Of a stretch of DNA of 64,000 nucleotides, positions 16,827 to 24,514 are shown one piece after another. The notes under the pieces were generated by a model that worked only from the letters and a program-made list of their open reading frames with translations, searched no databases and had not been told where the DNA came from. The stretch is taken from the NCBI GenBank assembly GCA_003142955.1, contig PLOH01000105.1, forward strand, positions 61,011 to 125,010. Reading direction: 5' to 3'. This DNA is from Opitutia bacterium. GTDB lineage: Bacteria; Verrucomicrobiota; Verrucomicrobiia; Opitutales; Opitutaceae. How positions within the stretch are numbered: position 1 is the first letter of the stretch; every line of letters starts with the position of its first letter. The position numbers and the translations under genes were made by a program.

Positions 16827-17810
16827 ATGAAAAAACTACGCATCGGGATCATCGGCACCGGATTCATCGCGCCTTTCCATTTCAACGGCTTCAAGAAATG
16901 GCCCGACGCCGAGATCGTCGGGATGTGCACCCACTCGAACCATGACCGCTTGCGCAAGATGTGCGCCGATTGGGGCATCCGCCCTTACGATGACTTCGAG
17001 CAGCTGGCGCAGGATCCCGGCGTGGATGCGCTCATCATGGGCAGCGTCAATACGGAGCACTTTCCCCAGATCATGCGAGCTCAGGAACTCGGCAAGCCCG
17101 TGCTGGCCGAGAAGCCGGTCGTCACCTCCCTGAAGGAACTGGACGTCATTCGCGCCAGCGTCGCGCGCACCGGCGTGTCCGTCATGCCGGCGCACAACTT
17201 CATCTATCGCGGCGCCGTGTCCGAAGGGCGCATCGCCATGCGCACCGGGTTCCTCAGGCAGGTCGTGTACGCGTCGTTCTGCAGCAATCACACCATCTCG
17301 AAGGAGCATGAGACCGGCTGGCGTTCGAAGCTCGCCCTGGGGAGTGGAGGCGCCCTCATGGACAGCGGCCACCACCAGGTGTACCAATCGCTCGGCTTCA
17401 TGGGCCGGCCCATCAATCTCCATGCCTTCAAGTCGCGCCTCGTGCTCACCGGCATGGAGGGCGAAGACGTCGCCCACGTTCAATTGGAGTACGCCAGTGG
17501 GGCGCTTGGGACCATCTTCCAATCCTGGAACAACAACAGCGGCGGTCCGGTCGACGGCATCCGGATAGTCGGCACGCACGGCTCCCTGCAAATCAGCGAC
17601 GCGCTTTACATCAACGGCGAGAAACGGAACCCGGATACCGATTACCCGAACTCTTTTGTGCATCAGGCCCGGGCCTTCCTGGACCTGGTCCTCCACGGAA
17701 AAGCGCCCGCCTCCACGCTCGACGACGCACGCGACACCCTGGAACTCATCCTCCTCGCCTACCAGAGTTGCGAGACAGGCCGGGTGGTCTCCTGCAGCTC
17801 CGCGGGATAA
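16827..17810 (+). CDS. Gfo/Idh/MocA family oxidoreductase
   Basis: 327 residues from the ATG at 16827, where MKKLRIGIIGTGFIAPFHF gives the Rossmann GxGxxA-type nucleotide loop directly at the N-terminus; the longer upstream frame lacks sense. The AEKPVVTS segment is the conserved EKP NAD(P)-binding motif, and GGALMDSGHHQVYQSLGF holds the DxxxH catalytic-type motif of the family. Members oxidise or reduce sugars, inositols or sugar acids. The substrate is not predictable. It is cytoplasmic. Only 18 bases lie between its stop and a GH43-like fragment, suggesting it once preceded glycosidase genes in an operon that has since decayed. Confidence 0.88.
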   Translation: MKKLRIGIIGTGFIAPFHFNGFKKWPDAEIVGMCTHSNHDRLRKMCADWGIRPYDDFEQLAQDPGVDALIMGSVNTEHFPQIMRAQELGKPVLAEKPVVTSLKELDVIRASVARTGVSVMPAHNFIYRGAVSEGRIAMRTGFLRQVVYASFCSNHTISKEHETGWRSKLALGSGGALMDSGHHQVYQSLGFMGRPINLHAFKSRLVLTGMEGEDVAHVQLEYASGALGTIFQSWNNNSGGPVDGIRIVGTHGSLQISDALYINGEKRNPDTDYPNSFVHQARAFLDLVLHGKAPASTLDDARDTLELILLAYQSCETGRVVSCSSAG

Positions 17811-17828
17811 TCCTATCCTGGGACGGTC

Positions 17829-18046
17829 TTCGTGGCCTATGTCGGCACGGCGGATATCGAACTGCCGCCAGACCTGGGCGGCACGGAGCCGACCGAATGG
17901 GCCCCCGAAGTCGTCACGGGGCCAGATGGCATGCACCACCTGTACCTCGCGGTCGTTCCGGGGATCTTTGAAGACTGGGAGCACTTGCGAATGATTGGGC
18001 GCACCCCACCAGCTCGGATCTGCGCACGTGGCGCCACGGGCCCTGG
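17829..18046 (+). pseudogene. GH43/GH117-like glycosidase fragment with frameshift
   Basis: A plus-strand fragment encodes AYVGTADIELPPD, EWAPEVVTGPDGMHHLYL and VVPGIFEDWEH, the WAPEV...GxxHxYL pattern of five-bladed beta-propeller glycosidases of the GH43/GH117 type. Near 17998 the frame changes; the other frame continues as AHPTSSDLRTWRHGPW up to about 18046, where the similarity ends. No start region, no other blades and no C-terminus exist. The fragment abuts, tail to tail, a minus-strand GH43 remnant sharing the bases 18028-18046. It is a non-functional relic. Confidence 0.6.
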
Positions 18047-18665
18047 AGTTTGCCCGAGTCAGAGATCGCGATGCCGGTCGCGTAACCGGTGGCGCCGCCG
18101 CTGGACCAGATCATAAAGAGCTTTCCCGACTTGGATTTATAGAGATACGGACCGTCGGTCACCCAGCCGCCATACTGGTCGGAACGTTTGACCCATGGAC
18201 CGTCGTTGCCGAAGAACAAGCGCGTCGGCTCGCCAACCGTGCTGGAGAGATTGTCGGCGAGCCGGATCATTTCCACCGTGCCGTTGACGATCTACACCCA
18301 CTCGTGGCAGTAGACCATGTACGGCACGCCGTCCTCAACCCAGAGGGTGCCGTCCAACGTCATCATGTCCTCGGGCAGCGTGGGTCGCGAGGCGAACGGC
18401 GCAAAGGGCCCAAGCGGCGAGGCGCCGACCAGAATCTGGGAACCACGGCGCATGCGCGGCAGCCAGTTGCGCCATTGCTCCGGGAACTTCGTCGCGGAAT
18501 CGAAGGTGAGGAAGAGATAATACTTGTCGTGGAGAACGGCGGCAATTGCCACGGGGTCCTCGGGGCTGGAGACATCGGAACCGATGTCGATTGAGGTGGA
18601 GTTTGCGCGACGGTGATACCGCAACCGAGCAAGGCCAGGAAGGCGATTCCACGGAGACATTTCAT
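18030..18665 (-). pseudogene. GH43 family glycosidase pseudogene
   Basis: The minus-strand ATG at 18665 begins a signal peptide (CLRGIAFLALLGCGITVAQ). Around 18600 the frame changes and the GH43 sequence resumes in its middle: HDKYYLFLTF, SQILVGASPLGPFAPF, MTLDGTLWVEDGVPYMVYCH. An in-frame TAG at 18292-18294 then interrupts; beyond it come GGWVTDGPYLYKSKSGKLFM, IWSSGGATGYATGIAIS and KLQGPWRH. The usual N-terminal blades containing the catalytic aspartate are missing, and the protein ends abruptly near 18030. At least one deletion, one frameshift, one nonsense change and a 3' truncation are present. Functional relatives act as beta-xylosidases or alpha-L-arabinofuranosidases. This copy is surely dead. 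Confidence 0.75.
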
Positions 18666-18927
18666 GGAATTGGCGAGGCACCGTCCCCAAAATAAGCAAG
18701 GGTTCTCGCTGCGATCATGAGGCTGGAGACAAATCGAGATGGCAGCAAGCGCTTCGCCCTATAACGCGCGGCTCGGGGGGCATTTCCGAATTGCCAGTTC
18801 TCCGATGTGGCCCGGGCATCTTGCCCAGGTTCCGCACGCTCCCTCAAACCACGGGCGAGTCCGGTCTTGGGAAATCCTTGCCACGACAATGCCCCGGTAT
18901 AAGTTTTGGAAATTAATCCGCAGCAAG

Positions 18928-19491
18928 ATGAACCTACTCGTCGCACTCGCCATTGACTGGGAAGGATACCTGCCCGCCCAGAGGGTATTCTATGGAATCG
19001 GCTGCCTGGCGGCATTGGTGATCGTGGTCCTCGGACTGCTCCAGCTCATCGGAATGGAAGTCCACACGGACATTGACCATCCAGACCATGACGGCGCCAG
19101 CCTGTTCTCGGTGAAACCGATCATCGGCTTCTTCTTCGGATTCGGATGGGCCGGAGGCTACTGCCTCGGTCGAATGAGCTTTTTGCCGGCCGCGGCCCTC
19201 GCGGTCATGGCGGGAGCGCTCTTCATGCTCACCATTTGGGGCATTGTTCGCACGTTTGTGCATTTTCAGAACGATGGCAGCATGAAGCTAGACAGCGCGA
19301 TCGGCAAAGACGGTGTCGTCTATACCACGATCGACCCCGCAAAAGGAGGGCTGGTCCAGGTCACCCTGAACACCGGGCTGGAGACGCTCGCGGCTGTCAC
19401 CAGGGAAACGCGGCCAATTTCTACAGGAAGAACGGTAACCGTCATCAAGCTTGATGGACCGAATCTTCTCGTCGAATCGAAAAACCCATGA
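18928..19491 (+). CDS. NfeD-like membrane protein, flotillin partner
   Basis: 187 residues from the ATG at 18928; earlier in-frame starts lie over non-coding sequence. Two or three transmembrane segments (ALVIVVLGLLQLIG, SVKPIIGFFFGFGWAGGYCL, LAVMAGALFMLTIWGIV) are followed by a C-terminal OB-fold-like domain with GKDGVVYTTIDPAKGG and ISTGRTVTVIKLDGPNLLVE. This is the architecture of NfeD proteins encoded beside flotillins (YuaF in Bacillus, YqiJ in E. coli). The stop overlaps the flotillin start by four bases (ATGA), indicating translational coupling. It probably anchors or organises the flotillin assembly in the membrane. Confidence 0.8.
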   Translation: MNLLVALAIDWEGYLPAQRVFYGIGCLAALVIVVLGLLQLIGMEVHTDIDHPDHDGASLFSVKPIIGFFFGFGWAGGYCLGRMSFLPAAALAVMAGALFMLTIWGIVRTFVHFQNDGSMKLDSAIGKDGVVYTTIDPAKGGLVQVTLNTGLETLAAVTRETRPISTGRTVTVIKLDGPNLLVESKNP

Positions 19492-20885
19492 GCATCGATA
19501 CCATCTTCGTTGGCGTTGGGATACTCTTCCTCGTCATTGTCTTCGCGACCGCCCTGGGCCGCTTCAAAATGTGCCCACCCGATAAGGTCCTTGTCGTGTT
19601 CGGCAAGACCGGGAAAGGACAGAGTTCCCAGTGCATCAACGGCGGTGCGAAATTCATCACCCCCATTTTCCAGAGTTACGGGTTCATGTCGCTCCGGCCG
19701 CTCAACATCAAGATTGAGCTGGAGGACGCCCTCTCGTCCCAGAAAATCCGCGTCAGCGTCCCGTCGAACTTCACCATCGCAATATCCAAGAAGCCGGAGC
19801 TGATGATGGCCGCAGCGAACCGGCTGCTGGGCAAGTCGGATGTCGACATCAGCCAGCTCGCGCAGGAGATCATCACCGGGCAGATGCGCATCGTCATCGC
19901 CACGATGACCATCGAGGAGATCAATTCCGACCGGGAAAAGCTGATCGGCGGAATCTCGATGGGCGTCGAACGGGAGCTGGAGAAGCTCGGGCTCGAGCTC
20001 ATCAACTGCAATATCACGGACATCCAGGACAAGTCCGGCTACATCGATGCTCTGGGCAAGGAGGCGGCCGCCAAGGCGATCAATGACGCCCAAATCCGCG
20101 TCGCCCAAGAAAACCAGCGTGGAACGATCGGCCAGGCCGAGGCTGTGCGGGACCAGAAGATCAAGGTTGCCGAGGCCGAGGCGGCGCAAACAATCGGCCA
20201 AAACAAGGCCGCGATGAACATTGCCGATTCAAACGCGGAACTCGCCAAGCGCAAAGCCGAGGCAGCGAAGATCGCCACGAGTGCCGAGCTGGTGGCCACG
20301 GCCGAGGCCGCCAAGATTGGCTTCGACGCGCAGAAGACGGCTGAGGATGCCCGCGCGCTCAAGGAGGAGGCGGCCCTCAAGGCCACGGAGGTCTCCAGGG
20401 CCAACGTCGACAAGGCCAAGGCCATCGTCGCGGCCGAGGCGATCGCGTCCGTTGCCATCAAAGAGGCCGAAGGCCGGGCAACCGCCCTTACCACCACAGC
20501 CAAAGCCGAGGGTCAGGCTTCGCAGGTTCGTCTGGAGGGCGAAGCCGCCGGCCAAAAGGCGCTGCTCCTCGGGAAGGCCGAAGGCTTCAAGGAGTTGGTC
20601 AAGGCCTCAAGCGGCGAGAACGCCATCAGCCTCATCGTGGCGCAACAACTCACGGAGATCACGCGCATCACCGCAGATGCCGTCGCGAGAATCAAGATCG
20701 ACAAGATCGTCGTCACCGATGCCGGATCGGGATCCGGTCCCGGGGTCGGGAAGGTCGTCGGAGACCTCTTCAAGAGCACCATACCTCTTCGCGAAATCAT
20801 GGGCAGCCTCGGAATCGAGCTTCCCGGCCTCCTGGGCACAAAGGCAGACCCCAACAAGCCCTCGAATACCCCGAGCTCCAGCTAG
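19488..20885 (+). CDS. Flotillin family protein (YuaG/FloT/YqiK-type)
   Basis: 465 residues. An N-terminal membrane segment (FVGVGILFLVIVFATAL) is followed by a Band-7/SPFH domain (about 30-190; CPPDKVLVVFGKTGKG, MRIVIATMTIEEINSDREK). A long alanine- and glutamate-rich coiled coil (about 190-380) has the repeated AEA/KAEA pattern typical of flotillins, and the C-terminal tail is flexible, ending in PSNTPSSS. Flotillins oligomerise on the inner membrane and organise functional microdomains. It is coupled to the NfeD-like gene upstream. A strong hairpin at 20904-20932 follows the stop. Confidence 0.9.
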   Translation: MSIDTIFVGVGILFLVIVFATALGRFKMCPPDKVLVVFGKTGKGQSSQCINGGAKFITPIFQSYGFMSLRPLNIKIELEDALSSQKIRVSVPSNFTIAISKKPELMMAAANRLLGKSDVDISQLAQEIITGQMRIVIATMTIEEINSDREKLIGGISMGVERELEKLGLELINCNITDIQDKSGYIDALGKEAAAKAINDAQIRVAQENQRGTIGQAEAVRDQKIKVAEAEAAQTIGQNKAAMNIADSNAELAKRKAEAAKIATSAELVATAEAAKIGFDAQKTAEDARALKEEAALKATEVSRANVDKAKAIVAAEAIASVAIKEAEGRATALTTTAKAEGQASQVRLEGEAAGQKALLLGKAEGFKELVKASSGENAISLIVAQQLTEITRITADAVARIKIDKIVVTDAGSGSGPGVGKVVGDLFKSTIPLREIMGSLGIELPGLLGTKADPNKPSNTPSSS

Positions 20886-20903
20886 TCCGCGATGCCTCGC
20901 TAC

Positions 20904-20932
20904 GGGGCTTTCCCTGGAAAGAGGAAAGCCCC
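20904..20932 (+). terminator. Intrinsic-type hairpin after the flotillin gene
   Basis: Perfect 10-base-pair stem: GGGGCTTTCC at 20904-20913 pairs with GGAAAGCCCC at 20923-20932 across a nine-base loop. It lies 18 bases past the flotillin stop. The T-run TTTTTG only begins about 12 bases later, so it is a good but not canonical Rho-independent terminator. Confidence 0.65.
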
Positions 20933-21081
20933 TTGGAATGGCAGTTTTTGTGGCCTTAGCCAGTTGACGCAGGGTCGCCGCTCGCCGGCGGACCGTTCCC
21001 TCACGGACAATTGGCCCGGCGACAAGCGCCGGCCTTACGCACCATTTGGTGCCCGGCGATCGTCGTTTGAATAGCGTAGGC

Positions 21082-21188
21082 GTAGGAAGCCCGCTTGCCC
21101 GTTCGACAAGCTTATAGCACCTCCATCGCCTCAGGGCCCCGAGCAGGTCGAGGGGCGGGCGATCATCGGTCGCAAGCGACCTTCCTAC
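21082..21188. repeat. GTAGGAAG...CTTCCTAC intergenic repeat (copy 2)
   Basis: Bounded by GTAGGAAG at 21082-21089 and its exact complement CTTCCTAC at 21181-21188, with an inner hairpin GGTCGCAAGCGACC at 21168-21181. The boundary octamer and the GGTCGC/GCGACC stem echo the copy at 9669. It lies between the convergent flotillin and NagX-type genes. The rest of 20933-21247 is a patchwork of short GC-rich palindromes without a gene. Confidence 0.6.
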
Positions 21189-21247
21189 TGCATCGTCCCG
21201 TCCGGGGCGTAGCAGCCCGGTGGGCGATCGCCAGGCCTGGCCCCCGC

Positions 21248-22393
21248 CTACAAGCGCAGGAAAACCTTCCGCTGATAGAGGAAACGACCGACGGCCATGC
21301 AAAGCAGCACACTCATCATTGCCAGCACCAGTCCGCCCAGGCCGGTCCAGCGGGCGTCGAGCCAGGCCGCCACGTCGCCGCCGGCGAACCGAGCGGAGAG
21401 TCCGCCGAAATCCGTGACATTGCTGATGAGGTAAATCGTGATCGCATTGGTGCCGAGCCAGACCAAGGGCGTGGCCCAGGCGCGCACTTTCCATCCCTCG
21501 ATCACGAAGTGGAACATCGCGAGCAGGACCATGCTCCAGCCTCCAGCCACCAGGACAAACGACGACGTCCAGATCTTCTTGATCACCGGAAATTGCAGGC
21601 CCCAAACCTGGCCCAGAATGATCAGCACCACTCCGGCGCCAGCCAGCAGCACCGCCTTCCGCCGTTCCGTGCGGGCCGAATCGCGCAGCAGCAAACCCGC
21701 GAAAATCCCGAGCAAACACGAGGCGATGGCCGGCAGCGTGCTTAACAACCCCTCGGGATCATGATCGCCGTCCCACTTGCGTCCGGGCAAGAAATGCTGG
21801 TCGAGCCAGTTGGTCAGATTGTGCCCTTCCGCGAAGTCACCCGCGCCGAAGCCCGGCACAGGCACAAAGGTCAGAAGCGCCCAATAGCCGACCAACAAAC
21901 CCACGCAAATCGCCACGAGGTTTCGCGGCCGCACGTAGATGAAGAGAAGGCCCGCGAAGAAATAGCAGAGCGCCAGACGCTGCAGCACGCCGAGGAGCCG
22001 GACTTCGGCGATGGGCCTCGCCAATCCTCCATAATAAAACAGGCCGAGCGCGAACATCAGCAGGGCGCGACGCAACACCCGCCGGAGCGCCGCAGCGCGG
22101 CCTTCGGTCGCGATCAGCCGGTTGAGCGAAAAAGTGATCGCCACGCCAACCAGGAAGACAAACAACGGGAAGATGAGGTCGTAGAAATGGAATCCCGCCC
22201 ACTCCACGTGGTCCAACTGGGTCGCAATAAGCCGGCTTCCCCTCCCCCCGTTCAAATGGGCGAAGGCACCGCCCAAGGCGTCGGCTCCCACGATCCACAT
22301 CAGGTCAAACCCGCGCAAGGCGTCGAGAGAACGCAGGCGTGGCGCGGGCGCCACGGGGTTGGCAGCGGGGGAAGCAGCAGGCGCGGTGGTCAT
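21248..22393 (-). CDS. NagX/HGSNAT-like membrane acetyltransferase (DUF5009)
   Basis: 381 residues with about ten hydrophobic segments. The N-terminal LRSLDALRGFDLMWIVG is the family signature. The next block, DHVEWAGFHFYDLIFPLFVF, lines up with the region of human heparan-alpha-glucosaminide N-acetyltransferase (HGSNAT) that contains its active-site histidine; H62 occupies that position. HGSNAT moves acetyl groups across a membrane onto terminal glucosamine of heparan. The bacterial NagX is tied to GlcNAc use, but its reaction is poorly defined. It is divergent from the NagB fusion gene at 22547, within a GlcNAc module that also has GH20 and GH89. I cannot distinguish acetyltransferase from transporter by sequence alone. 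Confidence 0.8.
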   Translation of the reverse strand: MTTAPAASPAANPVAPAPRLRSLDALRGFDLMWIVGADALGGAFAHLNGGRGSRLIATQLDHVEWAGFHFYDLIFPLFVFLVGVAITFSLNRLIATEGRAAALRRVLRRALLMFALGLFYYGGLARPIAEVRLLGVLQRLALCYFFAGLLFIYVRPRNLVAICVGLLVGYWALLTFVPVPGFGAGDFAEGHNLTNWLDQHFLPGRKWDGDHDPEGLLSTLPAIASCLLGIFAGLLLRDSARTERRKAVLLAGAGVVLIILGQVWGLQFPVIKKIWTSSFVLVAGGWSMVLLAMFHFVIEGWKVRAWATPLVWLGTNAITIYLISNVTDFGGLSARFAGGDVAAWLDARWTGLGGLVLAMMSVLLCMAVGRFLYQRKVFLRL

Positions 22394-22546
22394 GGCAGCG
22401 ACAAGGGAACCAGACGGCGCGGGTCAACTCAGGGGTTCCGCGCGACAAAAGAAATGGCGCAAACAACCGGGATTTCTGCCATCTTCTACGGCTACCGGCA
22501 AGTCAATCATCAGGGCGGCGCCGATGGCCGCTTAACTTTTCCTGCC

Positions 22547-24514
22547 ATGTCACTGCAAAACACTCTGGCGCCCAATCGATTTGAACATGCGTCGCTCGCG
22601 GTTTTCCCTAGCAGCCTGGAGGCTTCGCGCGCCATCGCCCGCGAACTGGCCGAATTGATTCGCGTCCGCCAGCGCGAAGGTCGCGCGGCGGTGCTGGGAC
22701 TGGCCACGGGGTCCACGCCGGTCAGTTTCTATGCCGAACTCGTTCGCTTGCACCGGGAGGAGAACCTGAGTCTCGCCAATGTCATCACCTTCAACCTCGA
22801 CGAATACCGGGGTCTCGCGCCCGATCACCCCCAGAGTTATCAGCGCTACATGCGGGTCCATTTGTTCGATCACGTCGACATCCCGGCCGCCCAGATTCAC
22901 CTGCCGGATGGATCCGTGTCCGGCGCAACTGCCGATGCCCACAGTCGCGCCTACGAGGAACAGATCCGCGCTGCGGGGGGCATTGATTTTCAGATCCTCG
23001 GCATCGGCCGCACTGGACACATCGGTTTCAACGAACCCGGCAGCGCCCGCCGATCGCGCACCCGGCTGGTGATCCTCGATCCGCTTACCCGGCGCGACGC
23101 CGCCGGAGACTTCGGCGGTCCGGAACACACCCCCCGCGCGGCGATCACGATGGGCGTCCGCACTATTCTCGAAGCGCGTCGCATCGTGCTCATGGCCTGG
23201 GGTCAGCACAAAGCTGGAATCGTGCGCGCTGCCATTGAAGGTGAAATCACCCCGCAGGTGACCGCCTCTTTCCTGCAGGAACACGACCAGGTGCAGTTTG
23301 TTCTCGATCAGGCGGCCGCCGGTGCGCTCACCCGCTACCGTACCCCCTGGAGGCTGGGCCCGCTCGAGGACCAAGGGCTCAGTTGGGACGAACCCATGAC
23401 CCGCCGCGCCATTCTATGGCTGTCGCAAAAGTGCGGGAAGCCGATCCTCAAGCTGACCGACGACGACTACAACGAATCCGGTCTCCAGGATCTGTTGCAG
23501 GTTCACGGTTCGGCCTATGAAGCGAACCTGGCCGGCTTTTACCAGATGCAGCACACGATCACCGGCTGGCCGGGAGGACGCGATCCCGCGCGCACCAAGC
23601 CCGGCGACGCGCCCGTGCGCCCCCTGCGCTCGCCGTCGGCAACGGTGTTTCCCAAACGCGTGCTGGTGCTCTCGCCCCACCCGGACGACGACGTGATCTC
23701 GATGGGCGGCACGCTCTGCCGCCTGGTCGAGCACGGCCACGAGGTACATATCGCCTACCAGGTTTCCGGGGCCAACGCCGTCGCGGATGAATCGCTGTGG
23801 CGCGCGCTGCTCTTCGTCCGCGACCTGGGTCTGGTCGATGCCGATTCAGCCAGACGCCTTCAGGACCTCTGTTCGGTCTACGAGTCGGGGGGCGCCCTGC
23901 CAGCCTCCGCCGAGTTGACGCGCTGGAAAGCCCTGGTCCGGCGGCACGAAGCGATTGCGGCCGCCCGGGTCTGCGGCGTGCCCACCAGCCATCTTCACTT
24001 CCTTGATCTGCCATTCTACTACGGCACCCCGGTGCGGCGTCGGCAGCTGGGGGAAGATGATGTGGAGATTGTTCGCCGACTGTTGGACGATCTGCGGCCG
24101 CAGCTGGTTTTCGCCGCCGGTGACCTCGACGATCCCCATGGCACCCACCGGCTCTGCCTGCACGCGTTGCGCGACGCGCTGGCCCGCAGCACGGGCGAGC
24201 CGTGGTTCCGCGAGACGGAACTGTGGTTCTACCGCGGGGCCTGGGCCGAGTGGGAACTGGATGAGATCGACCTCGCCGTGCCGCTCAGCCCCCAGGAAGT
24301 GTTGCGGCGGCGGCGCGCCATCTTCCGCCACGAGACGCAGAAGGACCAGGCCCTCTTCCTCGGCGACGATCGCCGTGAGTTCTGGCAGCGAACCGAGGAC
24401 CGGAGCCGGCGCCTCGCCGACGCCTACAACGCGCTGGGGCTCGCCGAATATGAAGCGATCGAGTCATTCAAACGCTATAGTCCCGAAGAATTCCTCCGCC
24501 ATGGACAACTCTAG
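22547..24514 (+). CDS. nagB: Glucosamine-6-phosphate deaminase fused to PIG-L/LmbE deacetylase
   Basis: 655 residues from the ATG at 22547; the frame is open far upstream, but that part is antisense to the acetyltransferase gene. Residues 1-280 form a NagB domain: NLDEY with D85, and GIGRTGHIGFNEPG with H158, the Bacteroides-type active site. It converts GlcN-6-P to fructose-6-P and ammonia. Residues about 370-640 form a PIG-L/LmbE domain: VLSPHPDDDVISMGG with metal-binding H378, and DDPHGTH. PIG-L proteins remove N-acetyl groups from GlcNAc-containing molecules. The fusion may couple deacetylation and deamination, one way of doing without a separate NagA. The stop overlaps the GH20 start by 14 bases. 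Confidence 0.9.
   Translation: MSLQNTLAPNRFEHASLAVFPSSLEASRAIARELAELIRVRQREGRAAVLGLATGSTPVSFYAELVRLHREENLSLANVITFNLDEYRGLAPDHPQSYQRYMRVHLFDHVDIPAAQIHLPDGSVSGATADAHSRAYEEQIRAAGGIDFQILGIGRTGHIGFNEPGSARRSRTRLVILDPLTRRDAAGDFGGPEHTPRAAITMGVRTILEARRIVLMAWGQHKAGIVRAAIEGEITPQVTASFLQEHDQVQFVLDQAAAGALTRYRTPWRLGPLEDQGLSWDEPMTRRAILWLSQKCGKPILKLTDDDYNESGLQDLLQVHGSAYEANLAGFYQMQHTITGWPGGRDPARTKPGDAPVRPLRSPSATVFPKRVLVLSPHPDDDVISMGGTLCRLVEHGHEVHIAYQVSGANAVADESLWRALLFVRDLGLVDADSARRLQDLCSVYESGGALPASAELTRWKALVRRHEAIAAARVCGVPTSHLHFLDLPFYYGTPVRRRQLGEDDVEIVRRLLDDLRPQLVFAAGDLDDPHGTHRLCLHALRDALARSTGEPWFRETELWFYRGAWAEWELDEIDLAVPLSPQEVLRRRRAIFRHETQKDQALFLGDDRREFWQRTEDRSRRLADAYNALGLAEYEAIESFKRYSPEEFLRHGQL

Noticed and set aside
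20607..21719. Minus-strand open frame of 370 codons through the flotillin end and repeats
   Set aside because: It runs through a terminator hairpin, palindromes and two real genes in other frames; arginine-rich without motifs.
21761..22546. N-terminal extension of the NagB fusion by 262 codons
   Set aside because: It is entirely antisense to the acetyltransferase gene, of repetitive basic composition, and family similarity starts at 22547.
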